Assembly: GCF_036370855.1 (NCBI RefSeq)
Contig: NC_088099.1
Span: 143,485,017 to 143,549,016, forward strand
Direction of reading: 5' to 3'
Length of the DNA stretch: 64,000 nt
DNA from: Dromaius novaehollandiae
Taxonomy: Eukaryota; Chordata; Aves; Casuariiformes; Dromaiidae
The translations under genes and the position numbers were made by a program. Below are positions 21,161 through 34,436 of this stretch, one piece after another. Each line of letters opens with the position of its first letter. Position 1 is the first letter of the stretch. A model generated the notes under the pieces. That model did not search any database and was not told where the DNA came from. It worked only from the letters and a program-made list of their open reading frames with translations.

Positions 21161-24100
21161 AAATGTTGAATGTTTATCTTTTCGCCTAGATGCAGGAGTT
21201 CTGAAATTTGCTGCTGCAAAGTTTTATCCTTTGGTCAGAGTTGCTGTATTCAAAGCTAGTATGCATATGTGGGATTGCTTAGTGGCTTTACAAGCACTGC
21301 TGCAAGAGGAAAGCTGTAGCGACAGCAGGCATTATGCTGACTAAATTGGAGGTAATCTGTTGTTAGCTAGAGTCTGCTCTGTGATCCTGTTGGTGAGGTA
21401 TCCGTGTAGGCAGCGCACAGTGTTGGGGACCGGTCAGCTTGTTAGAGTAACCTCTGTCTGAGCAGCAAGGTTGGCACTGTGTCAAGTGACCTTGTAGACG
21501 CTAATCCCCAAGTAGCCTTAATTTAAAATAAACTAAGTAAAATAAGTCTGCTTTGCAGATGAGGATTAGCTAAGCACTAATTAGAACTCATGGAGAAGTA
21601 GCTGAGTTATGAATAATTTTTTGCTGAACACTAGCTAGCGTGCACAACAATAAGAGATAAAATTTCTTGGACTTAATTTTTCAGTACCATTTGCTTTGCC
21701 AGGTTTAATATGCAGCGCATAGTAAATCTTTAATTTACTTTTAATTTAGATAAAATTCCTAATCAGTTGTACTAAAATTACCAGTGGATAAGCATACTTG
21801 ATAAGTACTTTTAGGCACACACCTTTGTCTCAAATGATCACAGAGAGCCAACTGACGATGTATTCCTGCAAAATTCAGTGAAATACTGGGCAGAGGTGTG
21901 TGTGGGTATACGTGAAAGTGAGAAAGTAAAAGAGGCCCAAACACAGACACACAGACACAAACAGATTTCAACACTTAGTGTTGGTAGCTGTTACAAACAT
22001 CACTGGCACAAATTCTTCTAGTTGATGGAGATGTTTCTTATTTAGTTCTTCCGAATCTTCATTAGACATCCTGTGTGCAAACCTATTCCTTCAAAGAAAA
22101 GCCTGTGCCTACCTTCCTCGAGATAACTTTCAGTTTTACCTGGAGACATTCTGTATCCATCACCTCATGCATATTCAAAGCCATGTTCTCTCTTTTGTGC
22201 TTTGAGGGTTGTTTTTCAGTAGGACAAACCTGGCTAGATTGCTGCAAAGTGCTCCATGAAGGTCAGTGGACATACACTGATTAACATCCCTTTTGTCAGA
22301 TATAAACAATCAGTCCTGCTGCACCAGCCACTTCCTGAGATGCTCTATCACCACCACTGCACAGGGAGAATTAAATGACGTGTTAGAGGAACCCTCAAGT
22401 CTATTTAAAAACACTGAAATTCTAATCTCTGGGTTCAGTGCAGGCCTCCAGATCAAAAGCAGACCAGTAAAAGTTGACATTTACTGAAGATGTATTTGGA
22501 TACCTTCTACAGTTCCATCTTTTTTTTAGAAGTGGAAGCAGCTGCATTTATCTGAAACTATTAAAATGTTGCCTTTTATTTAAGCAACTGCATTCCATCT
22601 CTTTTTAGTTTTATAAGATATTTCTGGCCCAGAACCTAATCTCCCAGCTTGTTTTAGCTCAGTAGTTTTGGACTTTTTGGGCCAGGCTTGCCTCATGTGT
22701 TAATGCTTTACAACACATGTTTGAAAACGCAACCTGTGACATGACCCCAGGCCAGTGGAGATGTAATTCTTTCCACAGTTCACAAAATCTGGAAGAATAA
22801 GAATTAGCCTACAGCTGCAGAGGACGTAACTGGAGATAAGAATATTGTATAAACATTTACAGAGTGAGCTAAGGTTATTCTTTACCTGACTACCACTGAT
22901 GATTGGTATTGTTTTAAATTATTAACTGTCCCTTTCTATCTCTGCCAAAATGAACTCTACACATACTTTGAAAGTGACCCATAACTGAATTTGTTATATG
23001 AACATCTGCGGATCTCGGATCAGCAAAACAGTAGTGGTATGCAGTGTGTTGGATTGGAATTTACTGTTTTGCTACTGTTATCATTTACAGTCGTAATAGC
23101 CTTCATAAATCTTTTCAAAACAGAATGTTTTCAGACTTATCCTGTATAAAGTAACACGGGAAGTTAAACATTTTCAAGAGATCTATTAGAAATATTCCCA
23201 CACATGAAAGACGGCAGGAAGTACATGCTGTTTCACATCACCTCTCAATGCCGTAGATACGTTCACCAGTAATGCTTGCATGTGCAAGAGGTAACCTTGA
23301 CTCATGTGTTATCCAGATAAAAGAATGAGTATGTCCAGCATATAGACTTAACTGGTAGAAATGACAGCCCCATTTACCCGGCATTCCCAGTGAACTTACC
23401 AGGCTGATCTAGATTCTGGGCCAGAAGATGTGCAGTGAGGACTATGGCTTATGCTATCTGCAGCAGCCTGTCTTGGTTTTACTGTGCTCTGGGGCTGGAA
23501 ACAGGGAACATAACCTTTGTAAAACCGGTGTGTATATGCTTTTGTGAGCACTTAGGGTTTGAGAGGAAATGAAGAAAGATCAATATGTCAACATTATTTG
23601 AAAACCTGTGTGTTCACAGTAGTGAATGTTCCTGAGGGAAACGGAGTTGTGCTGGTCCTCTTACTGTACTTAGGCATTTTTAGGATTTTTACCTTACTGT
23701 TGAGGCAGTTCATCTTTCATGGTCCTCTGTTACAATACATGACCTCCACATTTTCTAGATACTGCTGCTTAAAACAATAAGCTGTAAGAGCATAAATTCT
23801 ATAGCTGGAAGAGGTCTAAATGCAGAAGTAGCGCGTACTGGCACAAGAAGTGTTCACACATCACCAAGTCGCCACAGTTTCATAAATCACCCCCCCCCCC
23901 CCATGAGCTGTGCCACAGGATTTTTCTGCATGCGTGCTCTCTTAACTCATGGCAAGTATAAAGTAACATGGCTTAGCTTAATTTTCTTTCACCGTAGACT
24001 AGGCTAAGTCGCATTACCTTGCATTTGCTGTGGGCTGAAAGCACGTACAGGAAGAGATACCACAGCTCAGCTGACTCATGGAAACTTGGTGAACTGTGGT

Positions 24101-27100
24101 AACTTGATCTTGAGTCCTAATCCTCAAACTAAGCTGAGATAGGAACTCTGCCGTGGCTGTAGGTCTCTGCATACATGTGAACTGGGGAACACGGTGACGG
24201 CAGCAGGCTCGCTGGGAGCTCACGGGTGTGGGGAGGAAATCCCTTACTTCAGAACTAATGCCCTAAGCTGTAAGCAGTCTCCCCTTTTTTAAAAAGCCAT
24301 CTTTTTTTTAATAGCACTGATGAAGATGCAACATCCTAGTAATGTAGCAAGGAGGCATCCTTGATGGTCCTAAGAGTTTCCTTTTGAAGCCTGGTGTACT
24401 AACACCGAGTGAAACATGTGGAAGGGGAGGGTCAAGCCAAGACCTCTCCCAATATCTCACTACATCAGCACCTCCTTTTGTCTTTCTAATGATGCTTATT
24501 TGGTTTTCTGTGGTGAGATGGTCTTTGGGCTCAGAAATTAGGTGTCAGGTAACTGGTGCAAGACCAGGGGAGCAGAATATTTTACCTGCCATTCGCACAA
24601 GTATTTGGATGCATTCTTTACTCTGTATCTTACTGGATATGATCTCATGTAGCAGTCTGAAAGTGGGGGAAGTCAGTTTCCTTGGCATCATGGGCAGGAA
24701 ATGTGCTTAGAAGCATAAAGAAACTTGGCAAGCATCAGACAGTCAGGCAACGCTCAGGGCTGAATGGCAGAGTTTTCCATTGACTGTGCACCAGAGAGAT
24801 AAGATACACAGCAGTGATAAATCAGATCCATGGTCTGATGTGAGACAGGAGTACGAGAAAAAGGGCACCTTCTAACTGAGCAGCTCTGTGTTCGGTGCAT
24901 CCAGTGTCAGGCATGCTGACAAAATACCCTTTAAATACTCACCTTTAGCATGAGCATGCTGCTAGAGAAGGACAATGACTCTGTCCCTTCTTACACATAA
25001 GCAACATAAGCTGTTCAGTGTGTCCCTGTTGGAAGTCAAACAAATGGGTGGCAGGAGGACCAGATGGCATTTCCTAAGCATAACTGAGGGCAAAATTTTG
25101 CCTGCAGGAACTTTCCTCCTGGTCATGGTAGACAAGAAGGAAAAATTCTAGCTGACTTTCAAAGCCTCAATGATGTTTTTCAGGCTGCTGAAGGTGAAAA
25201 GATCTTCACCTGCAAACTGAGAATGTTTGGTGCAAAATGAGTGTGAGGCACTTACAACATGGAACCCTGTGCTGACCATTTTATATCAACTTTTTAAGGT
25301 AAGAATAGGATGTTAGACAGGAGAAGAGCTGTGCTTTAAGCACATGGAGAAAAAAAAGAACCACAGTTTGTAAATTGGCATGAAAAGCAGTCACACTAGA
25401 AACTGGGACCATTGTAGGACAGGTCTGGACGTAGTTAGATCCCTCTGAAATTCAGAACTGTAGGATGATCAGTCAGCTGCAAAGTGAATCTTCTAGTCCC
25501 TCCCAGAAACCATCTCTGGCTACCTGAGTGTCTCAGTTAGCAACATCCATTATTCCAGTTTGGCTTCTGCTACTGTTGGTTACAAATTATCCATACTGAA
25601 ATAGAAGTTGTTTCAGGGCTGGGGATTTTCACAGTATGAGATCTACAAACTTTTCAGGTATACTCTGCCTATCTTGAGAAGTAATAGCCAGAAAGTGCAG
25701 GTGTGAGGCTTTTTGGGGGGATGTACAGATTTAATTCCTTTTTGCTCCCACAGGTCATAGTGTTATTTTAAAATGTATAGTTGAGATTAATATGTGACTT
25801 GTAAAATGCTAACTAATGCACAATAAATGAGGCAAAAAAAAGCTTGGGTAGTAGTGAACAATATGAAAAGGTCAGAGAAAAGAAAAACTTTAAGTCACAT
25901 CTCTGCCTTTAGATGGAAGTCTGAATTCACAAGGTGAAAGTCACCCTTAGCAATAGTCAGTACAGAATAGCTCCTTTGCACTGCTTCAGTCCATGTGACT
26001 CCCTGGGCTGCTTTGCCCTCACGTATTACCCCAGTCCCAACAAAGTCATGATGTGCTAAGGCTGGAAACTCTGTGTCCTTCCACAAAGATTGTCATTTGA
26101 TTTTTTTCAGTCCATTGAGCTCTTTCCCGGTCCTGAAGCACACGATGGTCACCGTCTCCGCTGGGTTCACTTATTGTGCAGTTCAGACATGTCTTAGATC
26201 TTCCCCTCTTGCGCTGGTATTACACTAAAGATGCTCTCACTTTCCCAGGGCAGGCGCCGAGGGTGTCAGGCCATCAGAGGCTTTGTTACCATCTTCCAGT
26301 AGCCACCTCTACCCTCTGTCTCTGAATGAACGACGAACACTAGCCCCTGACATCTGGAGGAGCCAGGCTTGACGCACTTATGTGATACAGCTTCTGATTT
26401 GCTTCCCAACCTTCGCCCCCTGGTGTTTACCTTGCCAACCACACTATTTATTTACTATTATTAAGTAATGGTAGTATTAAACATTTCAAGAACACATTAA
26501 ACCTCTGGAACAATGTGGTTTTAATTATCATATGTGCATTTGTTGATCCACCGCAGACTGAACCCAACCAGTGTTTGTTTTCCACTCTCATGGTTTATTC
26601 CATAGAGAACTGATTTCTTCCAGGCAGGAACAGTGTCTTCCTATGCGTCAACATTCGGCGTGCGGTGCCCCAGTGCTGCCTGCAGCATCCAGCTGCCACG
26701 GTCCAGGAGACACTCTGGCGCAGCAATGTCGGGCTGATACTCTTCCAGCCATCTGTCAAAAGCACTTGTGAAGGGGGTGGTCTCTGGTTTTCTCTGTCCT
26801 GGGGATAGGGGTTTCAGCAGTATTCAGGGCTGGCCTCACATTCCCCCACTGAACTGGATGACAATGATTAGTGAACTCACCAAAGAAAATCCTCTTAAAT
26901 TCTAGGCTTTGTTTCTTCTGTTAATTGACTGCACACAGAGGGAGGATTAATAGCTACTACACACTTATCTGGGAAAGAACTCGGAGTTCCCTGACACAAT
27001 CACCTTTTTATCTCCTGTCATTAGCTTATTCCCATTTCCAGGGCAGCCAAACAGTTTTTCTTAGTATCTGGAATTAAAAAAAAGGAAACCAGAGTTTCAA

Positions 27101-28830
27101 TCTGATAAAGATCTAAGGAAGCTTACTAAAAACATGATGCTTCGTATTAGTCATTTGAATGCTTTAGAAGATCGTTTCATTGTTTTTTTTCTGTCTGATT
27201 TCCTTATTCATGTTTTAGTTGTGTTCTTGATTTTTGTTTTTGGCTCCTCTTAGATGCAGTCCTGCTGGTCTTTTAGCTTATGTGCTAGCAAAGTCCCAAT
27301 GGTCCCAAGAGCAGATTTGCCTGAGCAACTACTCTAGAGGTGGCCTCACTGTGCCTAGTAAAAATAAAGTGCTTCTTTAAGTTGGGGATCATATTTGTCA
27401 GCACATTTCCTGCAAGGGGAAACTTGGATTGCATTTCAATATGCTTATTTCTTCCACTTGCTCACTTCAACTTCATCCAAGAGGTCTTACATTTGACATT
27501 TGTACATTCAGTTCTATTTTGTTCTTGGACTAGAGGTGACTAATATTTGCCTCTTTTGACAGAAGTACTTGATATTTTTTCATTTTTAAATGTTGCCCAG
27601 TAGATGACATGATAGATGCAGAAGAAAATAGTTATAGACTTGTCTGTGTAAATTGGGACAAATACTTTTGATTCTGTAGAGACTAATGAGTTGGAATACA
27701 CCATGGCCAAAAGCTGAATGGACTCCCTCAAAGTCCATGACGACTCCACAAAGAGATTATTCTCGTCTGTGGTCCCCTAGGCTGTTTCAACATTGCAGAG
27801 TAGAGATACCAAATGTAATTTTCAACAAGCTACCAAGGGCAGACTGAGCGCAGCAGCATGGAGTTCAGCGTATCCTGTGTCTTGGCAAAATTAGATACCT
27901 CTCTAGATCAATGCTTTTTAAGCAAACCTACATATCCTAAGAAAGACTTTTACAACTCAGAAAGGAGAGGGACAAATATTAATTAAATGAATTAGGTCCG
28001 TATAGCTTTTTTATGGCTGTCTAGAACTGTTAGTGTCGTGCGTATACTTACCTATAGCAGTTGTGATGTGTTAGTTTTTCTCCAGCCAGCTCTTAGCCGG
28101 GCAAAACCTGTTGGAAATGACATCTAAGGGTGATTTGCCTTCAGAAAGACTGAGGGCAGCTCTCAGGATATGTCTCCGTGCTGTTGCATGCTTTAGGAAT
28201 GTGTGCCTGCAGCGTGACGTGTTAAACCCCACTGGAAAATGAAAGTAGATGGTCAAGTCAAAGAGGAGATAGAGAACTTGGTGGAGGGTTGTGTATGTGT
28301 TTTGTGCCCCTCAGCACACGCATCATTTCCCCTTCTATCAACTTTAAATTAGGACCTTCTTTGAATTCTTAGTGTCAGAGTAAAGTTTTCTTATGCTGAT
28401 AATGTATTTGTATTATGCAACTTAGAAAAAAAGCCCAGATTATCTCTCGATGACTGTCCTCTCCTCTTGAGAAGCTCTTCTCTTCTGTACATACGATATG
28501 CAGAATGTATGGAAGTCTTACCAGCGTTGGTTTGCATTTTTAAGACTGTACTAATTAATGTGTTAATTATTGTGTTTTCGTAGTGGCATCTTTGATGTAA
28601 AATGTAAAAACTATTTAAAATGATTTTTTTTGTTATTGCTCAGCTTATAGAGATAGCACAAAGAAATGCATGTTCACTAGAATCAGCCTTTTTAAAGGAC
28701 TGTGATAGCTGCACACGGATGCCGTCATTTCACTTAGAGTAGAATACCTGCATTCTCATTTCAATAGGGGTCAGTTTTGAGCAGAAACTAGTTCTTCCTG
28801 AAAGGTCTATTTTTCTGTATTTCTCTCTCA
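21161..28830. other. Distal NCALD 3' UTR or intergenic DNA, no gene recognised
   Basis: No exon with protein homology and no tRNA- or rRNA-like sequence is seen on either strand. Contents are AT-rich unique sequence, a run of thirteen C at 23890-23902, an AATAAA at 25822-25827, and paired TAATTA-type words around 28550-28570. It may include a long distal NCALD 3' UTR. Confidence 0.6.
23890..23902 (+). repeat. Poly(C) tract
   Basis: Thirteen consecutive C bases between AT-rich flanks; a mononucleotide repeat with no associated element recognised. Confidence 0.95.
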
Positions 28831-29439
28831 CGGATTCAAGCGTTTTGAATGCACACAGCGTGCCAGGCCCCACCACAGCAGGCTGCAGTCGGGGTTACGA
28901 GCGACCGAGACGGGCTGGGGGCTCCCCTGACTCCAGTCATCGCCTGCCTTGAGTCCGCAGGGGGAAACCGCGACGAAAGGGCCTCGGCCGCCTCCCGCGC
29001 TTGGGCACGCTGCCGGGACCGCACCAGCAAGCTTTCTCATCCGTAGTCTCACTCATGTGCATGCTCTGTTCCCTCTGAGACTGTATCGGCTGCGTCAGGA
29101 CAAATCTGATGGGTTTACATTTTAAGACAGCTTGTGTGAATTTAAAAATAATCAACTAAAATTTAAAAGTAATTACATATTAATGATTAAGAAAAAAAGA
29201 GCCTGAGCTGTGAGTTTGGGGCGAGAATCTTATTGGGGTGCTTAATGTAGGGAGAATTTGCAGTCAGCCCATAAAAGATGGGACCATTTGGGAAGTTTAG
29301 CTCTACATTTCTTGTAAGGTTTGGAGAGGGGTTGGAGAGGGAAGAGGGGTTTGGATCCAGCCTTTCAGGCAGGCTAGACTTATTCGAGGGGAGATGTCTC
29401 CCAACTGTGTCCTGGGCCAAAAGACAGGACATGCTGCAG

Positions 29440-29930
29440 CTTACGAATTTTTTTTTTTTTCCTTTTCTATTTTTTTTTTAAGGAGAAAGCAGTTCAAACT
29501 GCACCTAGCAAAATGACTGACTTCAAAAGCATGTTTTCCCTTGTTATATAGACACTCACAAAACATCATTGTGTGATTAAAAAGGCGCGTTTGTGATAGT
29601 TTTTTCAGTGCCAAAATATATAAGCAGTATTGTTTGAAGGGAAATAAGAATTTTTTTACTGTATGGTTACTACTGTTGAACAAATATTGTTTTTAAATGT
29701 TAGATTTTGAAGAATTTTGTATTGTAAACTGTTTTGTGACATGGTGCTTTTTCATACTGGAATTACTGATTGCACCTAAATATGAATTATTTTGTTTTCT
29801 TATATGAATATGTAACCTTAACCAACTTGATGAAAACCAATGCACGGTGGATACCGAAGGTTCAGACAAATTCTCCTACTGAAATCCCCTAAATGTTCTT
29901 TCCTACTAATAAATATTCTGCTGCAGCTAG
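29440..29930 (+). other. AT-rich 3'-UTR-like block ending in AATAAA
   Basis: Strongly T-rich sequence with stop codons in all frames, reading like a distal vertebrate 3' UTR on the + strand. It ends with AATAAA at 29908-29913, followed by a GT-containing segment (CCTGTGCCGG near 29939). It could be the far end of a very long NCALD 3' UTR, about 9.9 kb after the stop, or the end of a separate non-coding transcript. The alternative is plain AT-rich intergenic DNA. Confidence 0.3.
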
Positions 29931-30310
29931 CTCCGTGGCCTGTGCCGGCGCTGTGTTCACGCTGCCGCCTGGAAGCTCTGCTGACCCCCACGGTCCAGGC
30001 AGCGGGTCTCGGACCAGCGCTTGCCGCCGTCGCCGCTGGCGGAGCGCAGCCTCCCGGCCCCGCCAGCCGGACCCACGGCGCACCGGGGCGCTGCCTCGCT
30101 GCGGCAACGGCGCTTGGGGAGGGAGAGGGACGGTGCCACCGCGGACCCGCGTGCTTTGCCCCAAGGCTATTCCTGGGGGTTCGCCCTCGGCCCCCAAACT
30201 CGGAGGCATGGTGGGGGCAGCGCACGGCTGACGCAGCCTCGGGAGGAAGGGGGGCTCTTTCCAGCGCCCCAGCTTTCCCGCTCCATCCTCGCCAGGTAAA
30301 GCCCGACTCA
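29930..30310. promoter_or_regulatory. Intergenic CpG island with a splice-donor-like end
   Basis: A sharp switch from AT-rich DNA to CpG-dense DNA. I count about 20 CpG in the 120 bases 30001-30120, with more on to 30250. On the + strand the island ends in GCCAG|GTAAAG, with donor GT at 30296-30297, a good consensus 5' splice site. It lies between the 3' ends of two convergent genes, so neither known promoter explains it. The open frames across it (up to 181 codons, both strands) show no recognisable domain and are expected at this GC content. Candidate promoter and first exon of an unannotated non-coding transcript; inference only. Confidence 0.4.
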
Positions 30311-33300
30311 TCTCACAATTGACCATTAAGGGGGAAATAAGCCCCGGCACAGTTCTCCTTTCAGAGCTGACCTGTGTGCTCAGCACCCCGCAGGAGGAGA
30401 CCCAGCGGCGCTGAGGGCGAACGTCACCGCGCACGGGGCGACGGCACAGCGCTGGGGCCAGCTGAGCCTCTTTGGAGAGCTTAATGCCGTCTTAGACCAT
30501 GCGTCGGCCGTGGGCTGGCACATTGCAGCAGGCTGAATTGCGCCACCAGCGTCGCTGCTAAGACGGTTTTCTGAAGGCAGAGGGCAAGGCACGGGGCCCC
30601 CTGTGTGGCAAGGCATCACTGGGCGGTTGAGGGAAAAAAAATAAGGAAAGGACAGCACAGGGCTGAGAGCCAGTCTTCCAACGCTGGGAAAGGCCAGCCT
30701 AGCTGGCTGACTGATGCTTTCCCAGCCACGGCTGAACCCTCTCCAGGTTGCAGGTATTTTTTAGCCCCAGATGACTAGCACGCAGCCTGGGGAAGGGAGC
30801 AGGGCAGGGCACGTGCTGGTGGCACCGCAGCTGGGGCTGGTCGCTTGGAGACCCGACTCTGCTGGGGAGAGGCAGCCGAGCGTCACCGCAGGGATTTCCA
30901 GACTGCCCTGCTTGGAGGTGGCCGTGTCTCGCGCTCCTGTTGCGGCTCTGTGCATGGTCCTTAAGTTCTTCAAATTTTTACCTGGGTTAAATTTGGAGCT
31001 GGGATTAGCACTGGGATGCTAAAAGTAATTCAAATCCCACTGGCAGGTAGCTGAAACCAGTGCCTATTTCCTCTTGAGATTAAAAAAAGAAAAACAGCCT
31101 ATTTATGGAGCTGCACATTAATACAGGCTTAAAACAGATCGGAGCCTGGTGGCTCTGCTGGTGCCTCGGTCAAACGGCCCGGGCACCCTGCACGCTCAGT
31201 GCGCCTCCAGGCTGGCTGTGCTATAAGAGCTTCCAGTGTAACAGAGTCCTGCAAAGTACATTTTCCTCACTCTCCGTTAGGGTCATACTACAATGTAGCA
31301 TTTAGCCATAAAAAAGGCAGAAGTGAAAGGAGATCTTTATTTACCTCGGGACCTTGCCTCCCAGGACAGCGACGTGGAAGGGCTCCCGGGGCCACGGCGC
31401 AGTGGGTTTCCCGGGATGCGCATGGCCACACACGCGTTGGGCCCCGGTACCGTCCTTCCCGCCTGCCTCGGGGGAGGACAGCGAAGGCTCCGGGCCTTCA
31501 TCCCTGCCATTCACAAGTGCTGGGCCGGGCCAGGCCGAGCTGGGAGAAAGCATCATTTTGGGGCAGCATGAACTGGGAACTGGGAATGGGAAAGATGATG
31601 AAAAATGTGGCTTTGCTGCCCACCGAGTCCCCTAAAGCTTCACTGAAGAGCTGCAAGAGGAGCATTTTCTTCCTAACAGGAGAGGGTCAGTTTTTCCTAA
31701 AGACCCTGTGAGTCACACTGCTAAAGCCTTGTCCAGCTGCATCAGAAACCGCCTGGGCTTTGCAAACACTGAAGGTGCTGCAGTTCCCACCAGCTGAAAC
31801 ACTTCTCGCTTCGCTGCCCCACGGCCTCTGCCGACAGAGTACTTCCAAGCACTCAGCTTGCGAAGCATTCACATTTTAAGAGCCACTCAGCAAAACGACT
31901 TCCCGTAAAACATTATTAAATGTCTACAGCAGACAGGGCCCAGGAAACGCAAGTACATTAAAGACCCCCACGCGGTGTGTGCTGTTCGTTGGGACATGTG
32001 GGGAGTGCAGTCCAGGACGGCGCTTTCGGACCCTGCCGTGGTCTGGGTGCAACGTGCGCTGTGCTGGAGACCGGGGTCAAGGCAGAGCATATTGTAGGAG
32101 GGGAACAGGTTTCTGTGGTTTCCAGGGCATCCGGAAAAATCTCTTTTCCTCCTGTTAGTCACTCATTCTCATCAAGCTACTGAGTACCCAGCTGTCCTAC
32201 TGTACAATAAACAAATAGAGGACAAATACTTTTCAAAATGGTCAGAAGTCACAAAGTATGCAGGGAAAGCCCCTTTCTTAAATCTCTGCTGGCTGGGAAA
32301 AGGCTCTGACAGCTGGACGCAGGTGAGTCACAGAGTTTTGCTCTGGTGTGGGTGAGGCTGGGTGGGAGTAAGCTGGGCTCCTGGAGCCAGTCCTCTGCTG
32401 GCCAAGATATTTCAGGCAAATTGACTTTTTTCCTCATTGCCCTGGCATTTCCTCTGCCTGACACAACAGAGGAGAGCTCAGGGGCTGGCTTTACCAAGGC
32501 AGCTTGTCCCGCTCAGGACTTGGCCTTGATGGGGGGTGTCCGTGCAGATTTTCACTCCCCCTCCCCTGCAGCGCTGCAGGTCTGCCCTGCCATTGCTTGG
32601 GCAGGCCCTGTTTCCCCAGCCAGAGGCTCTAATTCCCTGGTAATCAGCACCAACTACATGTTCTCATCTCCTGGGTTCTTGTTTGAAGAGACAAAACCAA
32701 ATGGTGGAGAATAAAATGACCAATGAAGGTGTTTTACTGCAAGAGACAGTTCAATGTGTTTCGGTGCTTTCGGCAATGCAGGCCCAGGGGAGCAGATGAG
32801 GGTTGAGGATTTCTCCTCCAAGGTGCCCTGTAATCACAAAGGTGTCAGCACCAGTGCCTCCAGCCATGTTCCCAGTACATCACAACATGGCGGGCGGTCA
32901 GGACTCTGGGAAAGATAGCAAGTCTCCCACTGCTTTACACTGGAAACAGGTTGTGAAAGCTGCTACACATCTACAATTCATTATGGCCATGAAACATGCT
33001 GAGGCTCTGCATATCCCTCCCGTGGGCCACAGCTGCTGCCTTGTTTGGGCTGGCCATAGGAAGAACCTAAATGACTATTGTGGCCTGGACCCCCACCTTT
33101 ACATGGGTGACTGAGCCAACCGAGGGGATGTCAGTATCAGAAAGGTGCAGGGGGAGGACAGCGACTGGACTGTCTTTATGCTTGACAAAGTCAGCAGGTC
33201 ATCTGTTCCTCAGGTCAAGTGTCTCTCTCTCTCTGCCTCTCTCCACTGACTCTAGAGACTGTAGTTTCCTCCACGGGTAACACAGGCATCTCCATCTGGC

Positions 33301-34380
33301 AGCATGAATGCAGGCCACAAAGACCAGCCCCCAGAGGAAGCCAATGTCTCGCTGCACCTTCACACAGAACATCATAGGTCCTCAAAACCCCTGCCCACCG
33401 GGGGGTCTGAGTCAGAGAGGTGCTCCAACTGCACCAGCCACACTTCCGTCCAGCCTATGCCCTTTCCAGACTTGCTGCCCTTTGCCAGAGAGGATGAGTC
33501 TACCCTAAAACTCCGCAGGAGTTCAACTCTTCTCCTGATTACCTCACCCAAAGAGCCAGATCTGGTGGGTCCAAGCCAAGAGACAGAGGTATTCTCTCTC
33601 TCTCTCTCTCTCATCCACTTGCTCAGTAAGGTAGACCAGCCTTCATTTTCTCCTCTGCTTGAGAGTATTTCCATTTGAGTAATTCAGATGAATATGACAA
33701 TCCCCCTTGCCAAGGGCCTTCCCAGTCCTTCCCACTAAGGCTGTTCTACTTTGCAATGATAATTAAATATTCAGCAGAAAAGAGTGAGGGGAAAAGAAAG
33801 AGAGAGAAACAGAGAGAGAAAGGAAGAAAATGTGTGAACCTTCTGGTTAGGGAACTCAGGTAAGGGGAGACTGAAATGCTACTACATGTACTACAGATTA
33901 ATTTTTTCCCCCTTCTTATTCATCACAAACATCCTCTGAATTGTACTTCCCATATTAAGAAACCACTGCCACATTCTTTTGCTATGGATTCAAAATCTGG
34001 GATAAGCAAAGGGAGAGGAAGGGGAAAAGATTAATAAACTTGCATCAATTTTGCTGATGAAAAACTGACATTAACAAACGTATTTCAGGGGCCTATATTC
34101 TGCTGGGACTAAAATTGACTCAATTTTCTGCCTTTGTTTTGCAAATGCTGCTCACAGCCTGGGTCCTGTAAGGCCCCTGAGCAGCATCACACCGCAGCTC
34201 TTATACCATGTATTGGAGCCACTTTTGCCACCAATAGGCTTAAAAATGTCAAAGCTAAACCTGTGTTTTGGTGATTAACTGTTTCAGTGTCTTCTTCTGT
34301 TTTCTTAGTAGCATGTATTTCTATCTTCTTCTTTTCAGAAAGTTTCCTGGGCTCAGAAATAGGAAATTAATTCCCAGTTC
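30311..34380. other. Intergenic DNA between NCALD and GRHL2 3' ends
   Basis: GC-richer than the rest of the window up to about 33.5 kb (30.4-31.6 kb is CpG-rich in places), then AT-rich. No exon, RNA gene or transposon is recognised. Open frames of 124-170 codons (for example 31199-31711 and 33304-33678 on the + strand) lack known motifs. A TC microsatellite lies at 33593-33612. Confidence 0.7.
33593..33612 (+). repeat. (TC)10 microsatellite
   Basis: Ten uninterrupted TC dinucleotides. A shorter CT-rich run lies at about 33221-33236. Confidence 0.95.
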
Positions 34381-34436
34381 ACAGTCATACACACCACACC
34401 AATGAAAATATTATGTCATACATAGGAATATTTATT
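34381..34436 (-). terminator. GRHL2: GRHL2 poly(A) signal and downstream GT-rich element
   Basis: On the - strand AATAAA occupies 34436-34431. About 30 bases downstream comes GGTGTGGTGTGTATGACTGT (34400-34381), a textbook GT-rich downstream element. Cleavage would fall near 34405-34420. This gives GRHL2 a 3' UTR of about 4.4 kb, long but plausible for this gene. Confidence 0.55.

Noticed and set aside
23770..23910. Possible CR1 LINE remnant
   Set aside because: Only a vague resemblance over a few short words; not enough to call a transposon. A RepeatMasker search with an avian library would decide.
29840..30434. 160- and 181-codon open frames over the intergenic CpG island
   Set aside because: Overlapping frames on both strands with Pro/Arg/Gly-rich translations and no domain; treated as CpG-island by-products, not a gene.
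31199..31711. 170-codon open frame in the intergenic region
   Set aside because: No family signature and GC-rich context; no plausible promoter or splice structure tied to it.
33304..33678. 124-codon open frame
   Set aside because: Ends in a translated TC microsatellite (Ser-Leu repeats) and shows no homology.
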